Shown: positions 54,318-63,880, numbered from the stretch's first letter. The stretch: DNA of 64,000 nt from Paenibacillus montaniterrae (GCF_018403185.1 NZ_BOSE01000006.1:124001-188000); one strand, 5' to 3'. The notes: generated by a model not told the origin, from the letters alone. Program-made: numbers and translations.

Positions 54318-55997
54318 GTGGAAAAAGAAAGCACAATTGTTGCTGGAGTAGATTTTGGCAGTGATTCTGTAAGAGTCATTATGGTGGAAGGCGCAACAGG
54401 AACAACACTTGCTGAAGCGGCCTGTCATTACCCACGCTGGTCGACAAAACAATTTTGCAATGAAGCTATTAGTCAGTTCAGACAGCATCCATTGGATTAT
54501 ATCGAGGCCTTTACAAAAGCTTTCAAAACTGCACTTAACAATGCTGGCGAACAGGCTGGACAGCGGCTGCGCAGCATCGGCATCGATACGACAGGCTCAA
54601 CGCCCTGCCCTATTGATGAAAACGGCGTGCCGCTCGCTTTGAAGAGTGAATTCTCAAGCAATCCGAACGCTATGTTTCATCTATGGAAGGATCACACCGC
54701 CGTCGCCGAAGCCGAGGAAATAAATACTGTTTTTTCTACCGCTGCTGAAATCGACTATACACGCTATCAAGGCACCTATTCCTCGGAATGGTTCTGGGCA
54801 AAAATTTTGCATACGATCAGAAGCGATGAGCAGGTGAAGCAAGCCGCCTACTCTTGGCTCGAGCATTGCGATTGGTTTGTCAATCTGTTGCTTGGGCAAA
54901 GCGACCCGCAGGCAATGTACCGCTCCTCCTGCGCTGCAGGCCATAAAGCGCTTTGGCACAGCCATTTTCAAGGCCTGCCGGCTGACGAGGTGCTGCTGCA
55001 GCTCGATCCCTATCTGCTGCTCGTCAAGCAAAGATACGGAGCCGGGCCAAGCCACGCTGATACAGCAGCAGGTACGATTTGCAAAGCATGGGCTGCTCAA
55101 TTGGGCGTCAATGAGCAGGTCGTCATTTCCGGAAGCTCATTTGACGCGCATGCCGGAGCAGTCGGCGCAGGCATTCAGCCTCGCACACTAGTCAAGGTTG
55201 TTGGAACATCCACTGTTGATATGATGATTGAACAGCCCGAGCGTCTGGTCGGCAAGGAAATGAAGCAGATTTGCGGAATCGCCGAGCATTCAATCGTGCC
55301 CGGCTATGTAGGAATTGAAGCTGGACAAGCTGCATTTGGCGATATTTTCGCTTGGTTCAAGTCCGTCTTAATGTGGCCGCTTTCGAGCACTTTGCAGCAT
55401 ATGGACAGCTTAAACGAGCAGCAAAAACAACAGCTGCAGGAGCAAGCCGAACAGCAGCTGCTCGTCCAGCTCGAAGCCGCTGCCAAGCAGCTTCCGCTCG
55501 ACGCAAGCCAAGTGACCGCGCTGGACTGGTTCAACGGCAGAAGATATCCGGTGCTGAATGAAAATGTTAAAGGTGTGATTGCTGGCTTGAATCTCGGCAG
55601 CACCGCTCCTGCGATTTATCAATCGCTGATTGCCGCTGCAGTTTTCGGAGCCAAGCGTATTTTTGACAGCTTCCTCGAGCACGGACTAAGCATTGATCGC
55701 ATTATCATCATTGGCGGAATAGCGAAAAAATCTCCTTATATTATGCAGATGATGAGCGATGTTCTAGGACGTCCGATTATGATCAGCAAGGAGGATCAGG
55801 TTTGTGCCAAAGGAGCCGCGATTTATGGCGCTGTAGCATGCGGCTTGTTTCCCAGCATTGAGGAAGCGCAGCGCGTTTACTGCGAGCCATACGAAACAGA
55901 TTATGATCCTGATTTCAGCAAGCAGCAGCTATATGAAAGCAAATATAAGCAGTATCTCGAACTGGCTCAGCATATTGAAGCCTTTCACAGCAATTAA
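54318..55997 (+). CDS. Ribulokinase (FGGY family)
   Basis: This 559-residue kinase has the ribulokinase layout: VDFGSDSVRVIMVEG phosphate loop, IGIDTTGSTPCPID, and the AraB-specific block FHLWKDHTAVAEAEEIN. It also has GTYSSEWFWAKILH and EHCDWFVNLL, and a C-terminal GGIAKKSPYIMQMMSDVLG. It phosphorylates L- or D-ribulose and often ribitol or arabitol. The GTG start lies 6 bases after GGAGGG, 35 bases after the dehydrogenase gene. No L-ribulose-5-phosphate epimerase (AraD) is encoded here, so D-ribulose, whose phosphate enters the pentose phosphate pathway directly, is the likelier substrate. Confidence 0.92.
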   Translation: MEKESTIVAGVDFGSDSVRVIMVEGATGTTLAEAACHYPRWSTKQFCNEAISQFRQHPLDYIEAFTKAFKTALNNAGEQAGQRLRSIGIDTTGSTPCPIDENGVPLALKSEFSSNPNAMFHLWKDHTAVAEAEEINTVFSTAAEIDYTRYQGTYSSEWFWAKILHTIRSDEQVKQAAYSWLEHCDWFVNLLLGQSDPQAMYRSSCAAGHKALWHSHFQGLPADEVLLQLDPYLLLVKQRYGAGPSHADTAAGTICKAWAAQLGVNEQVVISGSSFDAHAGAVGAGIQPRTLVKVVGTSTVDMMIEQPERLVGKEMKQICGIAEHSIVPGYVGIEAGQAAFGDIFAWFKSVLMWPLSSTLQHMDSLNEQQKQQLQEQAEQQLLVQLEAAAKQLPLDASQVTALDWFNGRRYPVLNENVKGVIAGLNLGSTAPAIYQSLIAAAVFGAKRIFDSFLEHGLSIDRIIIIGGIAKKSPYIMQMMSDVLGRPIMISKEDQVCAKGAAIYGAVACGLFPSIEEAQRVYCEPYETDYDPDFSKQQLYESKYKQYLELAQHIEAFHSN

Positions 55998-56023
55998 ACT
56001 ACACTGATAAAGGAAGTGCATAT

Positions 56024-58033
56024 ATGAATACTAGCATCGAGCAGCTATCTGTTATGTCGTTGCGCAGCCTTGCGATTGATATGATCGAGCAGGCCGGCTC
56101 CGGCCATCCCGGCATGCCGCTTGGCTGTGCTCCTATGGCCTATGCCCTATGGACTCGACATATGAAGCATAATCCGAAAAATCCAGCCTGGTTTAACCGC
56201 GATCGCTTCGTGCTTTCCGCTGGCCACGGCTCAAGCCTGCTCTACAGCTTATTGCATCTGTCAGGCTATCCCCTTTCAATAGAAGATTTAAAGCAATTTC
56301 GCCAATGGCAAAGCAAGACGCCAGGCCATCCCGAATATAAGCATACACCGGGCATCGACGCAACTACCGGACCGCTTGGGCAAGGCATCGCTACAGCGGT
56401 AGGCCTCGCGCTTGCCGAGCAGCATCTGGCCGCCGTGTATAACCAGCCTTCTATGAGCATCATCGACCATTTTACGTATGTCATCTGTGGCGATGGCGAT
56501 CTTATGGAGGGCATCTCATACGAAGCCGCATCGCTCGCAGGGCATTTACAGCTGGGCAAGCTGATTGTACTGTACGATTCCAATGATATTTCGCTTGACG
56601 GCGAGCTGCATATGACATTTTCCGAGGATGTTAAGCTGAGATTCGAGGCGCAGGGCTGGCAATATATTAAGGTTGAGGATGGCAACGACATCTCGCAAAT
56701 CCTGCAGGCACTTGAGCTTGCCAAATCCGATTCCGCCAAGCCGACCTTGATCGAGGTGAAAACGACGATCGGCTTCGGCTCACCCAACAAAGCAGGCAAA
56801 TCTGCCTCGCACGGCTCTCCTCTAGGTGCCGAGGAAGCTAAATTGACCAAGCAAGCCTTGGCTTGGAAGCATGAAGAAGCCTTCTACATCCCTGAGCAGG
56901 TCTATGCTCATTTTGAAGAAGAGGTCGCCCAAAAAGGAATCAGGCAGGAACAAGCATGGCAGGCATTATGGGAGCAATATGCTCTTGCCTATCCTGAGCT
57001 GGCCAAGCAGCTGCAGACGGCAATTCATAATGAGCTTGAGTTGAATTGGCAGGAGGCGTTGCCCCAATATCAATATGGCAGCGAAGCTGCAAGCCGCGCC
57101 GTTTCCGAAGAAATCATCAACCGTTTAAGCCAGCAGCTGCCAAGTCTGATCGGTGGTTCTGCCGATCTTGCCAGCTCCAACAAAACGATGATCAAGCACT
57201 CGGAGCCGTTTTTACCGCAATCCTATCAAGGCAAAAACATTTGGTTCGGCGTTAGAGAATTTGCGATGGGCGCCATGCTAAATGGGCTGGCGCTGCACGG
57301 CGGGTTGAAGCCGTACGCAGGCACATTTTTCGTTTTCTCCGACTATTTGCGTCCTGCGATTCGTCTTGCAGCGCTTATGGGTTTGCCTGTTACCTATGTA
57401 TTTACGCATGACAGCATTGCAGTTGGCGAGGATGGGCCAACGCATGAGCCCATCGAGCAGCTAGCTTCCTTGCGAGCTATGCCGAACCTGTCCATTATCC
57501 GCCCTGCCGATGCCAATGAAACAGCAGCAGCTTGGCGAATTGCACTGGAATCAACCTCAACTCCAACTGCACTTGTGCTTAGCCGACAAAATCTGTCTAC
57601 GATGAAGGATTCGCATCTGCTTGCCTACGATGGCGTTTCCAGAGGCGCCTATACGGTGTCCAAAGGAAATTCTGACAAACCGCACGCTTTATTATTGGCA
57701 ACAGGCTCCGAGGTGCAGCTGGCGCTGCAGGTTCAACAAATGCTAGCCAAGGAGCAAATTGACGTTGCAGTAGTGAGCATGCCTAGCTGGGATCGCTTCG
57801 AACAGCAGCCAGCGGAATACAAGCATACTGTGCTTCCCCCATCCATCAAGAAGCGGGTTGCCATTGAAATGGCGGCTTCTCTAGGCTGGGAGCGCTATGT
57901 CGGCGATGAAGGAGACATTATCGCAATTGATAAATTCGGCGCCTCCGCTCCTGGAGATACAATCATCGAGCAGTATGGCTTTAGCGTCGTGCAAGTAGCG
58001 GCACGCGTTAAGAAACTGCTAGAGCTGCAGTAA
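56024..58033 (+). CDS. tkt: Transketolase
   Basis: This is a full-length transketolase, 669 residues. It has an N-terminal TPP domain (GHPGMPLGCAPMAYALW, TPP/Mg motif GDGDLMEGISYEAASLAG with later DSNDISLDG), a pyrimidine-binding domain (FGVREFAMGAMLNGLALHGG, THDSIAVGEDGPTHEPIEQL) and a C-terminal domain. It moves two-carbon units between sugar phosphates and links the ribulose-5-phosphate made by the upstream genes to glycolysis. It is the third gene of the operon, 26 bases after ribulokinase. It is probably a dedicated second copy alongside a housekeeping transketolase elsewhere. Confidence 0.95.
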   Translation: MNTSIEQLSVMSLRSLAIDMIEQAGSGHPGMPLGCAPMAYALWTRHMKHNPKNPAWFNRDRFVLSAGHGSSLLYSLLHLSGYPLSIEDLKQFRQWQSKTPGHPEYKHTPGIDATTGPLGQGIATAVGLALAEQHLAAVYNQPSMSIIDHFTYVICGDGDLMEGISYEAASLAGHLQLGKLIVLYDSNDISLDGELHMTFSEDVKLRFEAQGWQYIKVEDGNDISQILQALELAKSDSAKPTLIEVKTTIGFGSPNKAGKSASHGSPLGAEEAKLTKQALAWKHEEAFYIPEQVYAHFEEEVAQKGIRQEQAWQALWEQYALAYPELAKQLQTAIHNELELNWQEALPQYQYGSEAASRAVSEEIINRLSQQLPSLIGGSADLASSNKTMIKHSEPFLPQSYQGKNIWFGVREFAMGAMLNGLALHGGLKPYAGTFFVFSDYLRPAIRLAALMGLPVTYVFTHDSIAVGEDGPTHEPIEQLASLRAMPNLSIIRPADANETAAAWRIALESTSTPTALVLSRQNLSTMKDSHLLAYDGVSRGAYTVSKGNSDKPHALLLATGSEVQLALQVQQMLAKEQIDVAVVSMPSWDRFEQQPAEYKHTVLPPSIKKRVAIEMAASLGWERYVGDEGDIIAIDKFGASAPGDTIIEQYGFSVVQVAARVKKLLELQ

Positions 58034-58099
58034 GGCTGCCATGCACGATTTCGCATGGCATTATATTAGCTTTCTCTCCCCCTTATATGGAATTCAACG

Positions 58100-58124
58100 A
58101 GCCGCAGACGAACCGTCTGCGGCT
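58100..58124 (+). terminator. Intrinsic terminator of the polyol operon
   Basis: An 11-bp perfect GC-rich stem AGCCGCAGACG/CGTCTGCGGCT has a 3-base loop and is followed by ATTTAT. A weaker CCATGC/GCATGG hairpin lies just after the transketolase stop. Confidence 0.85.
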
Positions 58125-58228
58125 ATTTATGATGCGTCCCCTGCTTTTCGTGCCAATTTCCACAATCTTCTTTAAAAAGTGAAGTAGATTGTAAAGTTAT
58201 TCAGGTAAAAAGGAAAATTATGTACCGT

Positions 58229-58262
58229 TATAATCAAGCTTAGGGATAGTTAAGCGCTTTCA
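58229..58262 (+). promoter_or_regulatory. Xylanase promoter -10 box with cre-like site
   Basis: A perfect TATAAT lies at 58229-58234; no convincing -35 box was found. A cre-like element TGAAAGCGCTTAAC (58249-58262, read on the minus strand; about 12 of 14 consensus positions) lies just downstream near the expected transcript start. Bound CcpA would block transcription there in good sugar. Confidence 0.6.
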
Positions 58263-58313
58263 ATTGATGTCGCTTCGCTATTTCTACTAAATCTAATAGG
58301 GGGAATGTATCGG

Positions 58314-61300
58314 ATGAAAGGTAAACTTACGAGGTGGATGTCGGTGATGCTTGCAGTTGCACTGCTGCTTCCATCAGGCTGGCTCGCTCCTGCTACAAAG
58401 GCAGAGTCGAATCCTGAAAAAGTCGTATACCATGAAACTTTTGAAAGCGGTTTAGGCGTAGCCACTCCGGCTGGCGCAAAGCTGACAGCTGTCTCGGATG
58501 CGATCTTTGCAGGCAATGAAGACGGCAATGCGATTCACCTAACAGAAAGATCGGCCGGCTGGAATGGCGCTGATATTCCATTCAGCAGTGTCGGTATGGA
58601 AAACGGCAAAGCATATACCATTACTGTGACAGGCTTCGTTGCCGCTGATACAACCGTACCAGAAGGCGCACAGGCGCTATTGCAAAATGTAGATACGTAT
58701 AATGGTTTGTACGTGCCGGCAGATTTGACTGCTGGGCAAGCCTTTACGTTAACAGGCAAGTATACGGTAAATACGGAGCCAAATGGAGATGGCAATGCTG
58801 ACCGCGCCTTGCGTATTCAGTCGAATTCAGCAGGTGCTGAGGTGCCTTTCTTCATTGGCGATATTTTAATTACGACTACCGAAGAAAACACTGGCGAGGA
58901 GGAGCCTGAGGAGGAGCGTCCACCTGCCAAGCCATTTGCGCCTATTACTTTTGAAGATGAACAGCTTGGCGGCTTTGAAGGCAGACATGGCGATGAGCAA
59001 CTAACTATTACCGATGAAGCGAATCATACCGAAGGCGGCAAGTATGCCTTGAAGGTAGAAAACCGCAACAACACTTGGCATGGCCCTTCATTGCGCGTCG
59101 AGCAATATGTCGATAAAGGCCAGGAGTACCGCATTTCCGCTTGGGTTAAGCTGATTTCTCCAGATTCAGCACAGCTACAGCTGTCCACGCAGGTAGGAAA
59201 TGGTGACGGAGCAAGCTATAACAATTTGCAGGGCAAAACCATTAGCGTTGAGGATGGTTGGGTTAAATTTGAAGGAACGTACCGTTACAGCAGTGTTGGC
59301 AATGAGTATTTGACGATTTACGTGGAAAGCTCGAACAACAGCACGGCTTCCTTCTACATTGACGATATTACCTTTGAGCCAACTGGCACGGGCATTATCG
59401 ATATCGAACGCGATTTAACGCCGCTAAAGGACGCCTATAAGGACTACTTCCTGATTGGGAACGCCATCTCTCTTGGCGAATTAGAAGGAACGCGCCTGGA
59501 GCTGCTTAAAATGCATCATAATCTGGTCACCGCAGAAAATGCGATGAAACCAAGCTATGCATACGATGATGAAGGCAATTTCGACTTTACGACTGAAGAT
59601 GAGCTTGTGCAAAAAGCGCTGAATGAAGGCTTTAAAATTCACGGACACGTGCTGGTATGGCATCAGCAATCGCGCGAAGCGCTTCATACCGATGTCAATG
59701 GCAATCCGCTATCGCGCGAGCAAGCGCTGGCTAACCTTGAAACTCATGTCAAAACAGCCGTTGCGCATTTCGGAGATAACGTTATTTCCTGGGATGTTGT
59801 CAACGAAGCAATGAATGACAACCCGTCGAATCCGGAAGATTGGAAGGCTTCCCTGCGTCAATCCGGTTGGCTGAAAGCGATCGGTCCTGACTATATCGAG
59901 CATGCATTCCGCTTTGCGAAGGAAGTGATCGACGAAAACGGCTGGGACATTAAACTGTACTATAATGACTACAACGATGACAATCAACGCAAAGCAGAAG
60001 CCATTTATCAAATGGTTAAAGAAATTAACGAAAGCTATGCCGCAGAAAATAATGGCGAGCTGCTGATCGACGGCATCGGCATGCAGGCGCACTACAACTT
60101 GAACACGAACCCGGAAAATGTTCGCCTTTCTATGGAAAAGTTCATTTCCCTCGGTGTTGAGGTTGGCGTAACTGAACTGGATGTTACCGCTGGCAGCGAC
60201 AATGTGCTGACGGAGGAGCAAGCGAAGCAGCAGGCTTATCTGTATGCGCAGCTATTCAAGCTGTACAAGGAAAATGCAGAGCATATCTCTCGCGTCACGC
60301 TGTGGGGATTAAATGATGCAACAAGCTGGAGAGCGGCGCAAAGCCCGCTACTATTCGATAGAAATCTGAAGGCTAAGCCTGCTTATTACGCCATTTTAGA
60401 TCCTGAGAAATTTATCGAGGAGTATGACGGAGGCGAACAGGTTGAGGCCAACCGCGGCCAGGCAGTATTTGGTACGCCAGTAATTGACGGTCAGATCGAC
60501 GGCATTTGGAATAACGCGCCAAGCCTGCAAGTCAACCGTTATCAAATGGCATGGCAAGGAGCGAACGGTGTCGCGAAAGCGTTGTGGGATCAAGAAAATC
60601 TGTACGTTCTGTTCCAGGTGAGCGACTCCGAACTGGATAAATCGAATGCAAATGCCTGGGAGCAGGATTCAATCGAGGTTTTCATCGATGAAAAGAACGA
60701 TAAAGCAACCTATTATAAGGATGATGACGGTCAATATCGCGTTAACTTCGAAAATGCCGGCTCATTTAATCCGGAAAGCATAGCTGAGGGCTTCGAATCC
60801 GCTACTCATGTAACGGAGTCCGGCTACACAGTTGAAGTGAAAATTCCGTTTAGAGCGATTACGCCAGCGAAAAATACCGAAATCGGCTTCGACCTGCAAA
60901 TTAATGACGCCAAGGATGGCGCTCGTCAAAGCATTGCCACCTGGAACGATTTAACGGGTCGCGGCTTTGAAAATCCGGCTGTGTTTGGCATATTAACCTT
61001 AGTTGATACGATCGGCAACCCGGGCGGCAATCCAAATCCTGATCCGGGCACGAATCCAGGTACGACTCCACCTGCCAGCAGCGGGGATAGTAATGCCATT
61101 ACACCTGCATTAACGAACAACAACAATCATATCGTCGGCCAAGTGACAGCCGAGCAGCTTAACCAAGCAATTGCAAAAGCTGCTGCCGATGCAAATGGAC
61201 AAAAGCAAGTTGTGATTGAATTGACCAAGCAAGCAAATGCTGCTTCCTATGAAGTGCAGCTGCCAGCCAAAGGATTGCAAAACTACGATAAAGCCGATCT

Positions 61301-62231
61301 TATCATTAAAACAGAATTGGCAACGATTACTCTGTCTGCTCAGTCTCTACTTAATGCAGCAAGCAGCGCGGAGCAGCTCGCTATTCGTGTTGCCCCTGGT
61401 TCTATCGAGCAGCTTGATACAGCAGCAGGCGAAAAGGTTGGCGACCGTCCGACAGTAAGCGTTAGTTTGCTAGCTGACAATAAAGCTGTGGCCAGCTTGA
61501 ATAGCAACGCAGCTACGATTTCAATTCCTTACAAGCCAGAAGCAGAGCTGAATCACGACAGCATCGTTGTATGGCGTCTCGACGAAAACGGCAGCGCCGT
61601 CACCATTGCAAACAGCCGCTATGATGCAGCAGGCGCTGTAATCTTCGAAACAAACGAACCAGGCAGCTTCGCAGTTGCATATGCTGCCCATGCCTATAGC
61701 GATGTAGCTAATCTGCCTTGGGCGCAGCAGGCGATCCATACAATGGCAGCACGCGATATTATAACGGGTACGTCGGAAACCAGCTTTGCTCCGCATACGC
61801 CGATTAATCGCGCTGACTTTATCGCTTCGCTAGTTCGAGCACTTGGCCTCAAGGCTGATGTTAGCAGCACATCGATGTTTAACGATGTACAGGACAATGC
61901 AAGCTACTATGAGGAGCTGGCAATTGCGAAGACGCTGGGGATCGCTACCGGCTTTAACGACAATACCTTCAAGCCTGATAGCAGCATTTCTCGTCAGGAT
62001 ATGATGGTGCTGACCGTACGAGCACTTGCTAAAGCAGGCAAGCAGCTTGAAGAAGCTGGCTCGCTAGACAGCTTCAGCGATGCTGATTATGTAGCGCCAT
62101 ATGCAAAAGCTCAAGCTGAAGCGCTTGTGCAAAGCGGCATTATTAACGGTAAAAACGGAAAATTAGCTCCGCAGGATTCACTTACTCGCGCTGAAGCAGC
62201 CGTTATTCTATACCGTATCTGGAAGCTGTAA
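58314..62231 (+). CDS. SLH-anchored modular xylanase: CBM22-CBM22-GH10-CBM9-SLH3
   Basis: This 1305-residue secreted endo-1,4-beta-xylanase has a signal peptide (cleavage near ATKA-ES), two N-terminal CBM22-like modules (about 35-190 and 211-355; Glu/Pro-rich linker between) and a GH10 catalytic domain (about 362-695). The acid/base Glu is in WDVVNEAMND (about 498) and the nucleophile Glu in GVTELDVT (about 621). A CBM9 module (about 711-899), a Pro/Gly/Asn linker, a beta domain and three SLH domains (about 1127-1305) follow. It cuts xylan at the cell surface, and the CUT1 importers could take up products. The ATG at 58314 is 9 bases after AGGGGGA and is preferred over the ATG at 58305, which touches the SD. 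Confidence 0.95.
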   Translation: MKGKLTRWMSVMLAVALLLPSGWLAPATKAESNPEKVVYHETFESGLGVATPAGAKLTAVSDAIFAGNEDGNAIHLTERSAGWNGADIPFSSVGMENGKAYTITVTGFVAADTTVPEGAQALLQNVDTYNGLYVPADLTAGQAFTLTGKYTVNTEPNGDGNADRALRIQSNSAGAEVPFFIGDILITTTEENTGEEEPEEERPPAKPFAPITFEDEQLGGFEGRHGDEQLTITDEANHTEGGKYALKVENRNNTWHGPSLRVEQYVDKGQEYRISAWVKLISPDSAQLQLSTQVGNGDGASYNNLQGKTISVEDGWVKFEGTYRYSSVGNEYLTIYVESSNNSTASFYIDDITFEPTGTGIIDIERDLTPLKDAYKDYFLIGNAISLGELEGTRLELLKMHHNLVTAENAMKPSYAYDDEGNFDFTTEDELVQKALNEGFKIHGHVLVWHQQSREALHTDVNGNPLSREQALANLETHVKTAVAHFGDNVISWDVVNEAMNDNPSNPEDWKASLRQSGWLKAIGPDYIEHAFRFAKEVIDENGWDIKLYYNDYNDDNQRKAEAIYQMVKEINESYAAENNGELLIDGIGMQAHYNLNTNPENVRLSMEKFISLGVEVGVTELDVTAGSDNVLTEEQAKQQAYLYAQLFKLYKENAEHISRVTLWGLNDATSWRAAQSPLLFDRNLKAKPAYYAILDPEKFIEEYDGGEQVEANRGQAVFGTPVIDGQIDGIWNNAPSLQVNRYQMAWQGANGVAKALWDQENLYVLFQVSDSELDKSNANAWEQDSIEVFIDEKNDKATYYKDDDGQYRVNFENAGSFNPESIAEGFESATHVTESGYTVEVKIPFRAITPAKNTEIGFDLQINDAKDGARQSIATWNDLTGRGFENPAVFGILTLVDTIGNPGGNPNPDPGTNPGTTPPASSGDSNAITPALTNNNNHIVGQVTAEQLNQAIAKAAADANGQKQVVIELTKQANAASYEVQLPAKGLQNYDKADLIIKTELATITLSAQSLLNAASSAEQLAIRVAPGSIEQLDTAAGEKVGDRPTVSVSLLADNKAVASLNSNAATISIPYKPEAELNHDSIVVWRLDENGSAVTIANSRYDAAGAVIFETNEPGSFAVAYAAHAYSDVANLPWAQQAIHTMAARDIITGTSETSFAPHTPINRADFIASLVRALGLKADVSSTSMFNDVQDNASYYEELAIAKTLGIATGFNDNTFKPDSSISRQDMMVLTVRALAKAGKQLEEAGSLDSFSDADYVAPYAKAQAEALVQSGIINGKNGKLAPQDSLTRAEAAVILYRIWKL

Positions 62232-62259
62232 AAACTGAAAGCAAGCAATATGCAATAAA

Positions 62260-62310
62260 AATAGGGGTTGCCAGAAGTCAATGAACATTGACTTCTGAGC
62301 AACCCCTATT
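62260..62310. terminator. Bidirectional intrinsic terminator
   Basis: Arms AATAGGGGTTGC (62260-62271) and GCAACCCCTATT (62299-62310) pair perfectly, with an inner AGAAGTCAATG/CATTGACTTCT hairpin. It separates the converging xylanase and YdjO-like genes. Confidence 0.92.
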
Positions 62311-62321
62311 CATGCTGTGAA

Positions 62322-62537
62322 TTACTTGCGTTCGGATATAATTGGACTCGTGTTTTCCACTACATCCAGAATCTTTTCACCTTTGATCATCGAGGAATGA
62401 CATTTAGGGCATTCGGGAGTTGCGGAAAAAGAAAAATTGTCTCTCATCCATCCCTTGCAGTTCTCGTTCGTGCATGACCATATTACAGTTAACTCAGTTG
62501 GAATATCTTCTAATGGTTTTTTTCGAGAATTATACAT
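62322..62537 (-). CDS. YdjO-like cold-inducible zinc-ribbon protein
   Basis: This 71-residue protein has two CxxxxC/CxxC pairs (WSCTNENCKGWM and PECPKCHSSM) forming a small zinc ribbon, followed by an MIKGEKILDVVEN tail; this is the pattern of Bacillus YdjO proteins, annotated as cold-inducible. It lies directly downstream of a cold-shock gene on the same strand, separated by that gene's terminator. GGGGAG precedes the ATG. Molecular role unknown. Confidence 0.82.
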   Translation of the reverse strand: MYNSRKKPLEDIPTELTVIWSCTNENCKGWMRDNFSFSATPECPKCHSSMIKGEKILDVVENTSPIISERK

Positions 62538-62609
62538 GTGCTCCCCTCTTTCTATTCCTAATTTATCAAGGATACTCGATAGCTGCCCGACTGAAATTAG
62601 TGTAAAAAA

Positions 62610-62638
62610 ATTGCCCCAAGCATGTTGTTCGGGGCAAT
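62610..62638 (-). terminator. Intrinsic terminator of the cold-shock gene
   Basis: ATTGCCCC (62610-62617) pairs with GGGGCAAT (62631-62638), with a run of seven T on the minus strand. It lies 11 bases after the csp stop codon. Confidence 0.92.
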
Positions 62639-62649
62639 TCGTTCATGTA

Positions 62650-62850
62650 CTAAAGTTTTACAACGTTTTCTGCTTGAGGACCGCGGTTGCCTTGAACAAT
62701 GTTAAATTCAACGCGTTGACCCTCTTCCAATGTTTTATAGCCTTCGCTTACGATAGCGCTGAAATGTACGAATACGTCGCTTCCGCCTTCAACCTCGATA
62801 AATCCAAATCCTTTTTCACCATTAAACCATTTCACTGTACCTGTTTCCAT
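62650..62850 (-). CDS. Cold-shock protein, CspA family
   Basis: This 66-residue single OB-fold RNA/DNA chaperone has RNP1-like KGFGFIE and RNP2-like VFVHFSAI motifs, starting METGTVKWFNGEKG. The ATG at 62850 gives the standard family length; the frame stays open upstream to 62880 without support. It melts mRNA structure, especially in the cold. The long structured leader upstream suggests thermosensitive post-transcriptional control. Confidence 0.95.
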   Translation of the reverse strand: METGTVKWFNGEKGFGFIEVEGGSDVFVHFSAIVSEGYKTLEEGQRVEFNIVQGNRGPQAENVVKL

Positions 62851-62976
62851 TAAATAAACCCACCTTTTCATTGTTCCCAAAATTTACTGAAATAAAAAAA
62901 ATTTGCATGCTGCTTGCGGTTATTGAATAACTAATAACCTCACATCATGCAAATATCACTCTGTTCGTTATTTCAA
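62851..62976 (-). promoter_or_regulatory. Structured 5' leader of the cold-shock gene
   Basis: The leader is about 125 bases long. ATTTGCATG (62901-62909) pairs with CATGCAAAT (62946-62954), enclosing a GGTTATT/AATAACC hairpin, and a further GTTATT/AATAAC pairing lies near the 5' end. Long structured leaders that rearrange in the cold are typical of csp genes. Confidence 0.6.
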
Positions 62977-62982
62977 TAACTC

Positions 62983-63012
62983 ATTATAACACACATTGAA
63001 TAGAAATGCCAA
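62983..63012 (-). promoter_or_regulatory. Promoter of the cold-shock gene
   Basis: On the minus strand, TTGGCA (63007-63012) and a perfect TATAAT (62983-62988) are 18 bases apart. The remaining bases to 63214 belong to the upstream region of the DUF2306 gene; no clear promoter was seen there. Confidence 0.8.
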
Positions 63013-63214
63013 CAAGTATTTTCTTATATCACCAGTATTGAAATTTTCTGTTAACGCTGCTCTCTAACGTTCAAGAAAATAATCGGTTCGCCTACTCATA
63101 ATCTTGCTTAATCCTCCCTCCGACTGAGATTCAACCCAACTATAGACCAATTCATTTAAACTCGGCATCAGATAAAATGAACGTAAACAAACGATCTTCA
63201 GTAGGAGGAGTCTC

Positions 63215-63859
63215 ATGTCTAACCTGCGTTCAAAACGGACTTGGTTAATCGCAGTCTCATTACTTGCCATAGGCGTAAGTACGTATTTGACTATTACAAA
63301 CTTTTTCTTTGGTGTAACATCCTCTGGACTTATCCAAAACAAATTAAACCAGCATATGCAGCTATCCAACATTTATTACATCGTGCTATATTTGCATATC
63401 GCTACTGGTATTATCGCATTATTGATTGGCTGGCTCCAATTTATCGAGTCCTTTAGAAAAAGAGCTATCGGTTTTCATCGAATAATCGGTAAAATCTATA
63501 GCGTTTGTATTCTCTTCTCTGGCATAAGCGGCCTGTTTATCGCTTTCAAAGCTACTGGCGGATGGATATCTACGTTAGCCTTCTTACTGCTTTCTTTATT
63601 ATGGATTTACACCATTATAAAAGGGTATCGAGCTATTGTTGTGAATAGAGATCAACGAAGTCATCAGAAATGGATGCTGCGCAATTATGCGCTGACCTTT
63701 GCTGCAGTCACACTGCGCATATATTTACCAATCTGCATGCTGTTGTTTGGATTTGAAATGTTTGAGCTGTATTACCGCGCCATCGCCTGGCTTTGCTGGA
63801 TTCCGAATCTTATCATTGCAGAGTGGATCATCCGACGAACTGCTCATCGACTTTCATAA
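63215..63859 (+). CDS. DUF2306 membrane protein
   Basis: This 214-residue protein has about six spans. Family features are histidines at membrane borders (LYLHIATGIIALLIGWLQF, GFHRIIGKIYSVCILF) and the block RDQRSHQKWMLRNYALTFAAVTLRIYLP, typical of DUF2306/YozB-like proteins. The conserved His residues hint at heme or metal binding, which is inference. The SD AGTAGGAGGAG is close to the ATG. The gene is monocistronic, followed by a strong terminator. Confidence 0.85.
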   Translation: MSNLRSKRTWLIAVSLLAIGVSTYLTITNFFFGVTSSGLIQNKLNQHMQLSNIYYIVLYLHIATGIIALLIGWLQFIESFRKRAIGFHRIIGKIYSVCILFSGISGLFIAFKATGGWISTLAFLLLSLLWIYTIIKGYRAIVVNRDQRSHQKWMLRNYALTFAAVTLRIYLPICMLLFGFEMFELYYRAIAWLCWIPNLIIAEWIIRRTAHRLS

Positions 63860-63880
63860 GAAAGGGTATAGAAAATCAAT

